From Ectopseudomonas chengduensis (lineage in GTDB: Bacteria > Pseudomonadota > Gammaproteobacteria > Pseudomonadales > Pseudomonadaceae): a DNA stretch of 64,000 nucleotides. Shown here piece after piece: positions 35,944 to 44,199 of the stretch. The notes below the pieces were generated by a model. The model was not told where the DNA came from and did no database searches. It saw only the letters and a program-made list of their open reading frames with translations. Each line of letters starts with the position of its first letter. The stretch's first letter is position 1. The position numbers and the translations under genes are program-made. The stretch lies in NCBI RefSeq assembly GCF_900102635.1, contig NZ_FMZQ01000001.1:248001-312000 (forward strand), written 5' to 3'.

Positions 35944-36889
35944 TGCCCTGGGCGGCGAGGAAGGCGTAGAAGGCTTCGCGGCTTGAATAGCGCGGTTGGT
36001 AGCCGAATTCCTCCTTCAGGCGCTGGTTGGCCAGCACAGGTCGGTAGCGCAGAAAATCCAGCTGCTCCGGGCCGTACTGGCTCAGCCCCAGTGGTTTGAG
36101 CAGGCGCAGCGCGCCGCTGAGCAGCGGCGCCGGTAGCGGCCGGTAGGGTTTGCCGAGGATCTCGGCGATTTCCTTGAGGCCCAACGCGCCATCGCCGGCC
36201 AGGTTGTAGATGCCTTCGCGGTTCTTTTCCAGGCCCTGGCGGATGATGCCGACCACGTCCTGCTCCCAGATGAACACGAAACGGCTGCTGTGGCCGAGCA
36301 CGCCCAGCACCGTGCGCTTCTTGAACAGGTCGCTGATCGGGTTGTTCAGGCGCTTGCCAAGGATGGTGCCGGGGCGCAGCACCAGTTGACGCAGCTGCGG
36401 ATGTTCCTTGCGGTAGCGCGCCAACAGTTGTTCGATTTCCAGTTTGTGCTTGGCGTAGGCGAAATGTGGGTGGCCACGTAGCGGCTGATCTTCGTCGATC
36501 CATTCGGCATTGTCCGCGGCGTAGCCGTAAGCTGCACCGGAGCTGGTGAGCACCAGTTGGCGCACACCGTTGGCGAGTGCGCTATCGACCAGGCATTGGG
36601 TACCACCGACTTCGATGGCGTGCAGGTGGGCTTCGGTCATATCGCGTGGTGGGCGGATCACCGTGGCCAGATGGACGATGGCATCCGGTTTCCAGCCGCT
36701 GATGCAGGCACGCACCTGCGCCGGGCGGCCCATGTCCAGTAGCACTGGCTCGACGTTGGCTTTCAGCCCTTGGCTGGCGAGGGGGCGGATGTCTGCGGCG
36801 ATCAGTGTCCATTCAGGGTGCTGGATGGCCAGTTCGTCGAGCAGCTGATGGCCGATGAAGCCGGCAGCACCGGTGATCAGAACGCGCAT
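35912..36889 (-). CDS. NAD-dependent epimerase/dehydratase-family protein
   Basis: A 325-residue extended SDR. The NAD motif GAAGFIG is at residues 7-13, the DIRP acidic region follows strand 2, Ser/Thr lie in LVLTSSGAAYGY near residue 115, and the active-site YAKHK is near residue 145. The substrate cannot be assigned; UDP-sugar epimerase-like and ketone-reductase-like members share these features. Its stop lies inside dodecin, giving a 32-base tail-to-tail overlap. It stands alone and is divergent from the lipoprotein gene at 37178. Confidence 0.88.
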   Translation of the reverse strand: MRVLITGAAGFIGHQLLDELAIQHPEWTLIAADIRPLASQGLKANVEPVLLDMGRPAQVRACISGWKPDAIVHLATVIRPPRDMTEAHLHAIEVGGTQCLVDSALANGVRQLVLTSSGAAYGYAADNAEWIDEDQPLRGHPHFAYAKHKLEIEQLLARYRKEHPQLRQLVLRPGTILGKRLNNPISDLFKKRTVLGVLGHSSRFVFIWEQDVVGIIRQGLEKNREGIYNLAGDGALGLKEIAEILGKPYRPLPAPLLSGALRLLKPLGLSQYGPEQLDFLRYRPVLANQRLKEEFGYQPRYSSREAFYAFLAAQGISYHSSESQS

Positions 36890-37177
36890 GATTGCCTCCC
36901 GGCGGATACTGATGTCCGCCCTGGTCCGTTCAAATACCGGAAGAGCGCCGGTGCGACGGACGTGGCCCGTTGAGACGCAGGCCTTGTGATTATGGTTTTT
37001 ACCGACGCCAGGCTAGGCAGACGACCGCCAGCTGACAATGGCAGAAGTCGCCAGCGGCCGTGGCGATTTACGCCAGGCGCACGGAGGCTGTGGTGCCGCG
37101 CACAGCCACGAGGGTTGCGGCTGGCCACAGAGGCGTGGATCAGGCAAGCTGGCCGCGCTTATTCAGGGAGGATAGTC

Positions 37178-37762
37178 ATGTTCAGGATGATGCTGGTGTT
37201 GTTCGTCGCGCTGTCGCTCGGCGGCTGCATCGACAACGAACCGCCACTTGCCGAGGAGCGCCGCCTGCTGCTCAGCGGTGAGGATTTCGCCGCTTACGAG
37301 GCGCCGGACGAAGGGCACTACGAGAAGCTGGTGACCTACGCTGCGCGCAGCATCGACCTCAGTTTTGAGAGCGAGGGCAGCGACTGGTTCTATCTCTACA
37401 GCGGTGTCTCTCTCTATCCGCGCGCCGCTGATGCGCTGATGACCAGTTATGCCGAGACGTTCGGCGCCTCGTTCGGCCTGCGTGACAGCGGGCTGGTGCA
37501 GCAGGATCTGCCGCTGGAAACCAAGCTGGCCAGTCGCGCCAGCCTCAAGCTGCTTACCCAGGACGGCGAGCCGGTGGGCAACCTGTTCTATGCCACGGTC
37601 GGCAACAAGTCGATGTTCACCATCTTCACCGGGGTGTATTTCGAGCAGCCCGAGGACTTCGAGGCGTTCATCGCGCCCAAGCTGCTGGCGTTGCGTGAAT
37701 ACCAGCACACCGATCCGTTGCTGAGCTGGGCGGGCGACAAGCTGGGGTTGGGTGCCGATTGA
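37178..37762 (+). CDS. Predicted lipoprotein of unknown function
   Basis: A 194-residue protein. The first 17 residues form a lipoprotein signal (MFRMMLVLFVALSLGGC, lipobox LGGC), followed by IDNEPPL. The mature part is acidic and mixed alpha/beta with no motif recognised. A good AGGGAGGA precedes the ATG at 37178, so the longer upstream frame is rejected. It ends 21 bases from the convergent SpmA-SpmB fusion gene. The codon pattern looks native. Envelope location is firm; function unknown. Confidence 0.8.
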   Translation: MFRMMLVLFVALSLGGCIDNEPPLAEERRLLLSGEDFAAYEAPDEGHYEKLVTYAARSIDLSFESEGSDWFYLYSGVSLYPRAADALMTSYAETFGASFGLRDSGLVQQDLPLETKLASRASLKLLTQDGEPVGNLFYATVGNKSMFTIFTGVYFEQPEDFEAFIAPKLLALREYQHTDPLLSWAGDKLGLGAD

Positions 37763-37783
37763 GCCGCCCCAGCGCGAAGATGA

Positions 37784-39013
37784 TCAGCCGAAGAACCAGT
37801 AGGTGACGGTGATCGCTGCGATCACTCCCGCCAGCTCCGCCAGCAGAGCGCAGCCGACGGCGTGGCGAGCACGTTGGATACCCACTGCGCCGAAGTAAAC
37901 CGCCAGCACGTAGAAAGTGGTTTCCGTGCTGCCCTGGACGGTTGCCGCGGCTAACGCTGGGAAGCTGTCCACGCCATGGGTCTGCATGGTCTCGATCAGC
38001 ATGGCGCGCGCTGCACTGCCGGAGAACGGCTTGACCAGGGCGGTGGGCAGTGCATCGACGAAACGGGTGTCCCAGCCGAAGGTTTCCACCATCCAGCGGA
38101 TGCCGTCGAGGCCGAACTCCAGGGCGCCGGAAGCCCGCAGCACGCCGATTGCGCAGAGCATCGCCACCAGATACGGCAGCAGGCTCTTGGCGATATCGAA
38201 GCCTTCGCGCGCGCCTTCGATGAACTGCTCGTAGACCTTGACCTTGCGCAGTGCGCCGACCACCAGGAAGGCCAGAATCACGCCGAACAGGGTCAGGTTG
38301 CCGAGCAACGATGACAGCGCCGCCAGAGCGGTGGCGCTGAGGCCGGCGAGCAGGGCCATGAAGCCACCGAGCAGCAGCGCCCCTGGGATCAGGTAGGCCA
38401 GTACCACCGGATCCCACAGGCGCAGGCGCTGCATCAGCGCTACCGAGATCAGGCCGACAAGGGTCGAGGCACTGGTTGCCAGCAGGATGGGCAGGAACAC
38501 CAGAGTCGGGTCGGCTGCACCCTGCTGGACGCGATACATGAAGATAGAGACCGGTAGTAGCGTCAGCGACGAGGCATTGAGCACCAGAAAGAGAATCTGC
38601 GCGTTGCTCGCGGTGAGCTTGTCCGGGTTCAGCTCCTGCAGACTGCGCATGGCCTTGAGGCCAATGGGCGTGGCGGCATTGTCCAGACCCAGGCCGTTGG
38701 CGGCGAAGTTCATGGTGATCAGCCCGAGCGCCGGATGGCCGCGCGGCACTTCCGGCATCAGGCGCGCGAACAGTGGGCCCAGCACGCGCGCCAGGGCATC
38801 CACCAGGCCGGCTTGCTCGGCGATGCGCAGCAGGCCGAGCCACAGGGTCATGGTGCCGAACAGCAGCACCATCACTTCCACCGACAGCTTGGCCATGGCG
38901 AACAGGCTCTCGACCATGGCGCCGAACACCGCCGGGTCATCGCCGATTAGCCAGCGGGAGAAGCCCGCGACTGCTGCCACCAGAAAAAAACTCAGCCACA
39001 GGCCATTGAGCAT
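37784..39013 (-). CDS. SpmA-SpmB fusion (nucleoside-recognition/Gate domain) membrane protein
   Basis: A 409-residue polytopic membrane protein that joins the homologues of two Bacillus spore-maturation proteins. The N-terminal SpmA half contains GLITMNFAANGLGLDNAATPIGLKA near residue 95. The C-terminal SpmB half contains RKVKVYEQFIEGAREGFDI near residue 240 and VKPFSGSAARAML followed by VQGSTETTFYVLAVYFGAVG near residue 365. About ten hydrophobic segments are visible. The fused form is widespread in non-sporulating proteobacteria, where the role is unknown; a transport or gating function is proposed for the domain. ATG 39013 has a GAGGGGG upstream and is preferred over a longer start. Confidence 0.87.
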   Translation of the reverse strand: MLNGLWLSFFLVAAVAGFSRWLIGDDPAVFGAMVESLFAMAKLSVEVMVLLFGTMTLWLGLLRIAEQAGLVDALARVLGPLFARLMPEVPRGHPALGLITMNFAANGLGLDNAATPIGLKAMRSLQELNPDKLTASNAQILFLVLNASSLTLLPVSIFMYRVQQGAADPTLVFLPILLATSASTLVGLISVALMQRLRLWDPVVLAYLIPGALLLGGFMALLAGLSATALAALSSLLGNLTLFGVILAFLVVGALRKVKVYEQFIEGAREGFDIAKSLLPYLVAMLCAIGVLRASGALEFGLDGIRWMVETFGWDTRFVDALPTALVKPFSGSAARAMLIETMQTHGVDSFPALAAATVQGSTETTFYVLAVYFGAVGIQRARHAVGCALLAELAGVIAAITVTYWFFG

Positions 39014-39144
39014 GCCGTACCCCCTCGTCGTTCTGGCGGGGGATGATAACGCGTCGCCCGATTCCATGGGACGTCCGGCAAACTGCCGTTACGCGGTTGT
39101 TCGGCGGTCAGTTCGCTCCCAGCCTCGATAAGCGGGCACCATGC

Positions 39145-39606
39145 CTAGTACCAGTTGGGATCACTGCGCAGCTGTTCCATCAGCATCTGCTGGACCTCCT
39201 CGTCCGGGTCGCCCAACCAGCGCAGGCTGGCGTGTTCACTGGGCGCGCGATCCTCGGGCAGGCCGTCGGGTACCTGCACGTACAGCGCGTAGGCTTCGTC
39301 GTCTTCCCATTCGAAGGCGACATAGGCGCGCTGGCCGAAACATCTGTGCGCTTCGCAGACCTGGCCGACCAGGTAGCGATCACTATCGGCTTCCACTGCC
39401 TGCATGGGGGTAGAAAGGCCGCTGAGATTGATCAGCCAGTCCGGCAGGCGCTCTTCATCCTTTACCAGGTCCTGCCAGGCTTGGCGGTACTCGGTGTTGC
39501 TGGTGAGCAACTCGCCTGGATGGAAACTGGTGTCGCGGTCGGCGGCCTGAGCCGCCAGGGCGCCGCCCATCAGCAGGGCGGCGGCAATGGCGTGAATCGA
39601 CTGCAT
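39145..39606 (-). CDS. ivy: Ivy-family periplasmic lysozyme inhibitor
   Basis: A 153-residue exported protein with a signal peptide ending near AAQA-AD. The mature part resembles Ivy: LPDWL, a TP..AV stretch, the loop CEAHRC (CKPHDC in Escherichia coli Ivy) that plugs the lysozyme active site, then QRAYVAFEW and LRWLGDPDEEVQQM. Ivy protects against C-type lysozymes and may restrain the cell's own lytic transglycosylases. AGGGAGAG before its ATG overlaps the stop of the upstream small membrane protein, only ten bases away, so it is the third gene of a tight operon. The key loop differs at several positions from E. coli, so the target enzyme may differ too. Confidence 0.8.
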   Translation of the reverse strand: MQSIHAIAAALLMGGALAAQAADRDTSFHPGELLTSNTEYRQAWQDLVKDEERLPDWLINLSGLSTPMQAVEADSDRYLVGQVCEAHRCFGQRAYVAFEWEDDEAYALYVQVPDGLPEDRAPSEHASLRWLGDPDEEVQQMLMEQLRSDPNWY

Positions 39607-39616
39607 CTATCTCTCC

Positions 39617-39781
39617 CTAAAGACGCGGGCGGCGGCCCATGACGAACGAGACGATGAACAGCACCAGGAACACCACGAATAGGATCTTGGCGATACCAGC
39701 AGCGGTGCCGGCGATACCACCGAAGCCCAGTACTGCGGCGATGATGGCGATGATCAGGAAAGTGACTGCCCAACTAAGCAT
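39617..39781 (-). CDS. DUF1328/YtjA-family small membrane protein
   Basis: A 54-residue hydrophobic protein ([19 protein letters not shown]..., ending [11 protein letters not shown]) with two predicted membrane helices separated by [12 protein letters not shown], the family hallmark. GAGGAGA precedes the start. Homologues are stress-associated in several gammaproteobacteria, and the molecular role is unknown. It lies between another small membrane protein (19-base gap) and ivy (10-base gap), all on one strand. Confidence 0.88.
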   Translation of the reverse strand: MLSWAVTFLIIAIIAAVLGFGGIAGTAAGIAKILFVVFLVLFIVSFVMGRRPRL

Positions 39782-39800
39782 GATGTTTCTCCTCGATGGA

Positions 39801-39998
39801 TCAGTGGGTAATGGCCCAGGCAGGCCAGGGGTCTTGCGCGTTGCTCGGGTCCAGAGGCTGGGGCGCAGCGCCCGTGGGCAGCTCCAGCTCGGCGGTATTG
39901 CGGCTCGCGCACAGGGTCTGGCCAATCAGTACAACGCTGGCGAGCGTCAGGCTGAGCAGAAGCAGCAAGGTGGCGAGCACCAGAGCAACTATCCACAT
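39801..39998 (-). CDS. Small single-pass membrane protein, unknown
   Basis: A 65-residue protein. One long N-terminal hydrophobic helix (residues 2-27) is followed by a hydrophilic tail rich in Pro and Ala with [20 protein letters not shown] at the C-terminus. A strong CAGGAGA lies before the ATG. No family was recognised. It is the first gene after the sigma-54-type promoter at 40098-40114 and is followed closely by the DUF1328 gene. Expression is supported by the RBS and operon layout, not by homology. Confidence 0.65.
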   Translation of the reverse strand: MWIVALVLATLLLLLSLTLASVVLIGQTLCASRNTAELELPTGAAPQPLDPSNAQDPWPAWAITH

Positions 39999-40097
39999 GG
40001 CGATTCTCCTGTTGCGTTGGAGGCGGATGGCGCGCTATCCGTCTCTTCCTTGTTCTGTATTGCAACCGGTGCATGACCGGTCACTCACTGGGAACGT

Positions 40098-40114
40098 TGC
40101 ATCACCCGTGCCAG
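40098..40114 (-). promoter_or_regulatory. Sigma-54 (RpoN) promoter of the small membrane protein-ivy operon
   Basis: Minus strand CTGGCACG-GGTG-ATGCA has the invariant GG (40112-40111) and GC (40100-40099) exactly ten bases apart. The -24 half is a perfect YTGGCACG and the -12 half has one change. The predicted start, near 40087, is about 90 bases before the first gene. An A+T-rich tract lies directly upstream. Confidence 0.75.
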
Positions 40115-40273
40115 ACTTTTTATTTTTATAAAAGCCTTGTAAATCATTGGTTTGCGTTTTTATAAAGTCTTAGGAGGCAGGCATACTGCCCGAACGAGGT
40201 TTGCCCGGTCGTGCGTTTTGCCCGACCCCGCATGGGCTGTGACGTTTTACGCCCCGCCAGAGTGGTCGCTCGT

Positions 40274-40294
40274 CGACTGCACAGTCGGTATACT
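40274..40294 (+). promoter_or_regulatory. Promoter and operator-like palindrome of the thioesterase gene
   Basis: TATACT at 40289-40294 is a good -10. The palindrome CGACTG-CA-CAGTCG (40274-40287) sits immediately before it, in the -35/-10 spacer where a repressor would act. No -35 of quality was seen. Confidence 0.45.
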
Positions 40295-40360
40295 CGCTGC
40301 GCCCGTGTGCCATGCGGGTTCCGCGCCCAGAACAACAACCGCGCCGCGAGTCTCGAACCG

Positions 40361-40765
40361 ATGAACGACTACGAACAGGAAGACCCGATTCCCCAGGGTG
40401 ACCTCGCCCTGCAGATCACTGCGTTGCCGCGCGAGACCAATGGTTTCGGTGATATCTACGGTGGCTGGCTGGTATCGCAGATGGATCTCGCCGGCACCGC
40501 GATGGCGAGCAAGGTCGCAGGTGGCCGCGTGGCGACCGTTGCCATCGATCGCATGGCCTTTCTGGTACCGGTATCGGTGGGCGCCCAGCTCTCGTTCTAC
40601 ACCCAGGCACTGGAGATCGGCCGCAGTTCGATTCAGATGATGGTCGAGGTGTGGAGCGACGATCCGCTGTCCAACGAGTGGCGCAAGGTCACCGAAGCGG
40701 TATTCGTGTTCGTCGCCATCGACGGCAGTGGTCGCACTCGTCCGGTCCCGCCGCGACGCGGTTGA
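40361..40765 (+). CDS. Acyl-CoA thioesterase, YciA-like hotdog protein
   Basis: A 134-residue hotdog-fold enzyme. TNGFGDIYGGWLVSQMDLAGTAMA contains the catalytic Asp region of YciA/BFIT-type thioesterases (residues about 27-50). VATVAIDRMAFLVPVSVGAQLSFYT and AVFVFVAID complete the fold. It hydrolyses acyl-CoAs to free acid and CoA in the cytoplasm; chain preference is unknown. The frame extends upstream, but the predicted -10 at 40289 lies inside that extension, so ATG 40361 is used. A strong terminator hairpin follows. Confidence 0.9.
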   Translation: MNDYEQEDPIPQGDLALQITALPRETNGFGDIYGGWLVSQMDLAGTAMASKVAGGRVATVAIDRMAFLVPVSVGAQLSFYTQALEIGRSSIQMMVEVWSDDPLSNEWRKVTEAVFVFVAIDGSGRTRPVPPRRG

Positions 40766-40799
40766 CGTTCACCCAGCGCAAACGCGAACTGCAGTAACG

Positions 40800-40825
40800 A
40801 AAACGCCGGCTAGAAGCCGGCGTTT
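40800..40825. terminator. Bidirectional terminator after the thioesterase gene
   Basis: AAACGCCGGCT-AGA-AGCCGGCGTTT with flanking A and T runs lies between two convergent genes. Confidence 0.92.
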
Positions 40826-40840
40826 TGTTTTGCTGAGCGA

Positions 40841-41941
40841 TCAGCCGCGGATGTTGTAGATATCCTTCTCGTTGCTTTCCGCGTATTCGTACAGGCGCTT
40901 GAGGTAGGCCTTCTGGTGTTCCCACACCTTGGTTGCTGCCGGGTCGGCCGCTGCGCTGGCATCGACCACCTCGGCCGCCACTTCCTTCAGGCGGGCCAGG
41001 ACTTCGTCCGGCAGGCGGCGAACTTCCACGCCGTCGGCCTTGAGTTGCTCCATGGCCTCCATGTTCTTGGCGTTGTAATCGTCGAGCATGTCGCCGTTGA
41101 CGTCACGAGCAGCAGCGCGAACGATGGCTTGCAGGTCCGGCGGCAGGGTTTCCCAGGCCTTGATGTTGACGTCCAGCTCGAACAGAACGCTCGGCTCCTG
41201 CCAGCCCGGGGTGTAGTAGTACTTGGCTGCTTTGTGCAGGCCGAGAGCCAGATCGTTGTATGGGCCGATCCACTCGGTGGCGTCGATGGCGCCAGTCTGC
41301 ATGGCAGTGAAGATTTCACCGGCGGGCATGTTGACCACGGTGCCGCCCATCTTGGTCAGCACTTCGCCGCCCAGGCCCGGGGTACGCATCTTCAGGCCCT
41401 TGAAGTCGTCGACCGAGTTCATTTCCTTGTTGAACCAGCCAGCGGTCTGCACGCCGGTGTTGCCGCAGGCCATCGGCAGCACGCCGAAGGGTTTGTAGAC
41501 CTCTTCCCACAGCTGCTGACCACCACCGCGGTGCAGCCAGGCGTTCATTTCCTGGGCGTTGGGGCCGAATGGCGAGGCGCAGAAGAACTGCGCAGCCGGG
41601 ACCTTGCCTTTCCAGTAATACGGTGCGCCGTGACCCATCTCGGCGGTACCACGGGAGACTGCATCGAACACTTCCAGTGCCGGTACCAGTTCACCTGCTG
41701 CGTACACCTTGACCTTCAGGCGGCCGTTACTCATTTCCTCGACCAGCTTGGCGAAGCGCTCGGCCCCCACGCCGACGCCCGGAAAGTTCTTCGGCCAGGA
41801 GGTGACCATCTTCCAGTTGAAGGTTTGGGAACTCGAACCCTCTTGGGGTGCTGCGGCGCTCTTGGCATCTTCTTTACAGCCAGCCAGTGCGGTTGCTGCA
41901 AGGCCTACGCCCGCTGCGGCGAGTATGTCGCGACGTTTCAT
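40841..41941 (-). CDS. TRAP transporter substrate-binding protein (DctP family)
   Basis: A 366-residue extracytoplasmic solute receptor. The N-terminus MKRRDILAAAGVGLAATALAGC has a twin-arginine motif and a lipobox (LAGC), so it may be exported folded and lipid-anchored. The DctP-like fold follows, with WKMVTSWPKNFPG near residue 42, the AEMGHGAPYYWKGK stretch, and the GAIDATEWIGPYNDL hinge with the ligand-binding Glu/Trp near residue 225. This subgroup (TakP-like) binds 2-oxo acids such as pyruvate or 2-oxobutyrate; the ligand here is inference. It is divergent from its membrane genes at 42186 and 42724, an unusual split. Confidence 0.9.
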   Translation of the reverse strand: MKRRDILAAAGVGLAATALAGCKEDAKSAAAPQEGSSSQTFNWKMVTSWPKNFPGVGVGAERFAKLVEEMSNGRLKVKVYAAGELVPALEVFDAVSRGTAEMGHGAPYYWKGKVPAAQFFCASPFGPNAQEMNAWLHRGGGQQLWEEVYKPFGVLPMACGNTGVQTAGWFNKEMNSVDDFKGLKMRTPGLGGEVLTKMGGTVVNMPAGEIFTAMQTGAIDATEWIGPYNDLALGLHKAAKYYYTPGWQEPSVLFELDVNIKAWETLPPDLQAIVRAAARDVNGDMLDDYNAKNMEAMEQLKADGVEVRRLPDEVLARLKEVAAEVVDASAAADPAATKVWEHQKAYLKRLYEYAESNEKDIYNIRG

Positions 41942-42039
41942 GCAATGCTCCTTCTTGTTGTATTGGTCTTACCACGGGATCGCCGAAGGTAGACCGGGCG
42001 TGAATAACATAGGGGGTCGTGACCTACAAGCCTAGCTAA

Positions 42040-42091
42040 TACGACTAAAGTTGTACGGGCATTGCTGCATTACCAGTAGCCTGCCTAGAAT
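42040..42091 (+). promoter_or_regulatory. TRAP dctQM promoter with upstream inverted repeat
   Basis: TTGCTG (42062-42067), an 18-base spacer and TAGAAT (42086-42091) form a sigma-70 promoter. Upstream, TACGACTAAAGTTGTA (42040-42055) is an imperfect palindrome centred about 50 bases before the predicted start, a position for an activator that could serve both divergent units. Confidence 0.5.
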
Positions 42092-42185
42092 CGCCGGCCT
42101 GCGGCTCACAAGGACGCGGGCGGCGTGACGTGCAGCCAACCGGCTTGCTGTCCTGTCTCCTACTCATAACGATAAAGGACTCACT

Positions 42186-42731
42186 ATGTCCGACAAGCCT
42201 TCATTTCCCCTAGCTCTTGCATATCTGATCGATGCGCTCAACAGCTGGTTCGGCAAGGCCTGCGCCTGGCTGACGGTATTCTTGGTGATCGGTACCACCA
42301 TCGTCGTGGTACTGCGTTACGGTTTCGGTATCGGCGCGACAGCCCTGCAGGAGGCGGTGCTTTACGCTCACGCACTGGTGTTCATGGGCGCAGCGTCCTG
42401 GGTGCTGCAGCGCAACGGTCACGTGCGCGTGGATATCTTCTACCAGAAGTTCAGCGGCCGCCGTCAGGCGCTGGTGGAGATTTTCGGTAACCTGCTGTTC
42501 CTGCTGCCGGTCGCGCTGTTTCTCGGTTGGGCCAGCTGGGACTACGTCAGCAATGCCTGGTCGACCTTCGAAGCCTCCAGCGAGTCTGGCGGGCTGAAAT
42601 TCGTCTACCTGCAGAAAAGCATCATCCTGGTACTGGTCATCAGCCTGGTACTGCAAGGTATTTCCAATCTGATCAAGGCGCTCTACGTCTTCAGCGGTCG
42701 CCTGCCGGCTCCGGAGGTGAAACATGGCTGA
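42186..42731 (+). CDS. TRAP transporter small permease (DctQ family)
   Basis: A 181-residue inner-membrane protein with four hydrophobic segments (around residues 22-45, 60-75, 98-118 and 140-160) and the DctQ-type features RYGFGIGATALQEAVLYAH and NGHVRVDIFY. It forms the small subunit of a Na+-driven TRAP carrier together with the next gene, overlapping it by eight bases. AAAGGA precedes the start. Confidence 0.92.
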   Translation: MSDKPSFPLALAYLIDALNSWFGKACAWLTVFLVIGTTIVVVLRYGFGIGATALQEAVLYAHALVFMGAASWVLQRNGHVRVDIFYQKFSGRRQALVEIFGNLLFLLPVALFLGWASWDYVSNAWSTFEASSESGGLKFVYLQKSIILVLVISLVLQGISNLIKALYVFSGRLPAPEVKHG

Positions 42732-44100
42732 GTTGATGGCGATTCTGCTGTTCGTCAGTATTTGCGTGGCCTTGATGGCCGGCTTCCCGGTGGCGTTCAC
42801 CCTGGCCGGCGTTTCCCTGCTGTTCGCCGCTATCGGCGTCGTCACGGGCACCTTCGACCCCGGTTACCTCAGCGCCCTGCCGAACCGTCTGTTCGGCATC
42901 ATGAACAACCAGACCATGCTCGCCGTGCCGCTGTTCGTGTTCATGGGGGTGATGCTGGAACGTTCACGGGTGGCCGAGGACTTGCTCGAGTCCATGTCGC
43001 GCCTGTTCGGCACCCTGCGTGGCGGCCTGGCGATTTCCGTGTGCGTGGTCGGCGCTCTGCTGGCTGCTTCTACCGGTATCGTCGGTGCCACCGTGGTGAC
43101 CATGGGCCTGCTGGCACTGCCGACCATGCTGCGCCGCGGTTACGACCCGGCCATTTCCACCGGGACACTGGCTGCTACCGGCACCTTGGGGCAGATCATT
43201 CCACCCTCGATCGTGCTGGTGCTGCTGGGTGACGTGATGTCCAGCGCCTATCAGCAGGCACAGTTGAAGATGGGCATCTTCTCGCCGAAGACCGTATCGG
43301 TCGGCGACCTGTTCGTCGGCGCGCTGATTCCTGGGCTGCTGCTGGTTGGCCTGTACATCGTCTACATCATCGCAGTCGCCATCCTCCAGCCGAAGAAACT
43401 GCCGGCGCTGCCGCAGGAGGAACTGGGTCCGATCGAGTGGGGCAAGCTGGGCAAGGCGCTGATTCCGCCGCTGATCCTGATCGGCGCGGTGCTGGGCTCG
43501 ATCCTCGCCGGTTATGCCACGCCGACCGAGGCTGCTGCATTGGGTGCCGTGGGCGCCATGTTGCTGGCTTTCAGCAAGGGCAAGCTGAACTTTGGCCAGC
43601 TCAAGGAAGTGGCCTACGGCACCACCGAAATCAGTGCCATGGTCTTCATGATCCTGATCGGTGCTTCGCTGTTCTCGCTGGTGTTCCGTGGCTTCGGCGG
43701 TGAGGCATTGATCGAGGACGTGTTCGCCCAGTTGCCAGGCGGCGTGCTGGGTGCGTTCTTCCTGGTGATGCTGGTGATCTTCCTGCTCGGCTTCATTCTC
43801 GACTTCATCGAGATCACCTTCGTGGTGGTACCGATCGTCGGGCCGGTGCTGCTGGCCATGGGCCTCGATCCGATCTGGCTCGGCGTGATGATCGCACTGA
43901 ACCTGCAGACGTCCTTCCTCACTCCGCCATTCGGCTTCGCGCTGTTCTATCTGCGTGGCGTGACGCCGGCGAGCATTCCCACCAGCACCATCTACAAGGG
44001 TGTCGTGCCGTTCATCCTGATCCAGATTCTGCTGCTGGTAATCGCCTACATCTTCCCCGGGCTGATCACCTGGCTGCCGGAGCAGGTCTACGGCAAATAA
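42724..44100 (+). CDS. TRAP transporter large permease (DctM family)
   Basis: A 458-residue membrane subunit with about 12 hydrophobic segments. Conserved DctM features include GFPVAFTLAGVSLLFA near the start, VVGALLAASTGIVGATVVTMGLLALP near residue 105, IIPPSIVLVLLGD near residue 160 and NLQTSFLTPPFGFALFYLRG near residue 400. It carries out substrate/Na+ symport. A terminator hairpin follows 20 bases after the stop. Confidence 0.95.
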   Translation: MAELMAILLFVSICVALMAGFPVAFTLAGVSLLFAAIGVVTGTFDPGYLSALPNRLFGIMNNQTMLAVPLFVFMGVMLERSRVAEDLLESMSRLFGTLRGGLAISVCVVGALLAASTGIVGATVVTMGLLALPTMLRRGYDPAISTGTLAATGTLGQIIPPSIVLVLLGDVMSSAYQQAQLKMGIFSPKTVSVGDLFVGALIPGLLLVGLYIVYIIAVAILQPKKLPALPQEELGPIEWGKLGKALIPPLILIGAVLGSILAGYATPTEAAALGAVGAMLLAFSKGKLNFGQLKEVAYGTTEISAMVFMILIGASLFSLVFRGFGGEALIEDVFAQLPGGVLGAFFLVMLVIFLLGFILDFIEITFVVVPIVGPVLLAMGLDPIWLGVMIALNLQTSFLTPPFGFALFYLRGVTPASIPTSTIYKGVVPFILIQILLLVIAYIFPGLITWLPEQVYGK

Positions 44101-44119
44101 GTATCGCTGGCTGGTTTGG

Positions 44120-44156
44120 CAAAACGCCCGTCCTTGTGATGGGCGTTTTGCTTTTT
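44120..44156 (+). terminator. Rho-independent terminator after the TRAP operon
   Basis: CAAAACGCCC pairs with GGGCGTTTTG (44141-44150), followed by CTTTTT. Confidence 0.92.
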
Positions 44157-44199
44157 GCGTTGTCACACTATCTGTCATCTATCTCAGCGAGAGGTCGTC

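Larger units (their letters stand above)
39999..40360. other. 362-base divergent regulatory region
   Basis: No gene was found. The left part carries a minus-strand sigma-54-type promoter (40098-40114). The middle is strikingly A+T-rich with two copies of TTTTTATAAA (about 40127 and 40157), suitable for IHF-type bending. The right part holds a plus-strand promoter with an operator-like palindrome (40274-40294). Confidence 0.6.
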
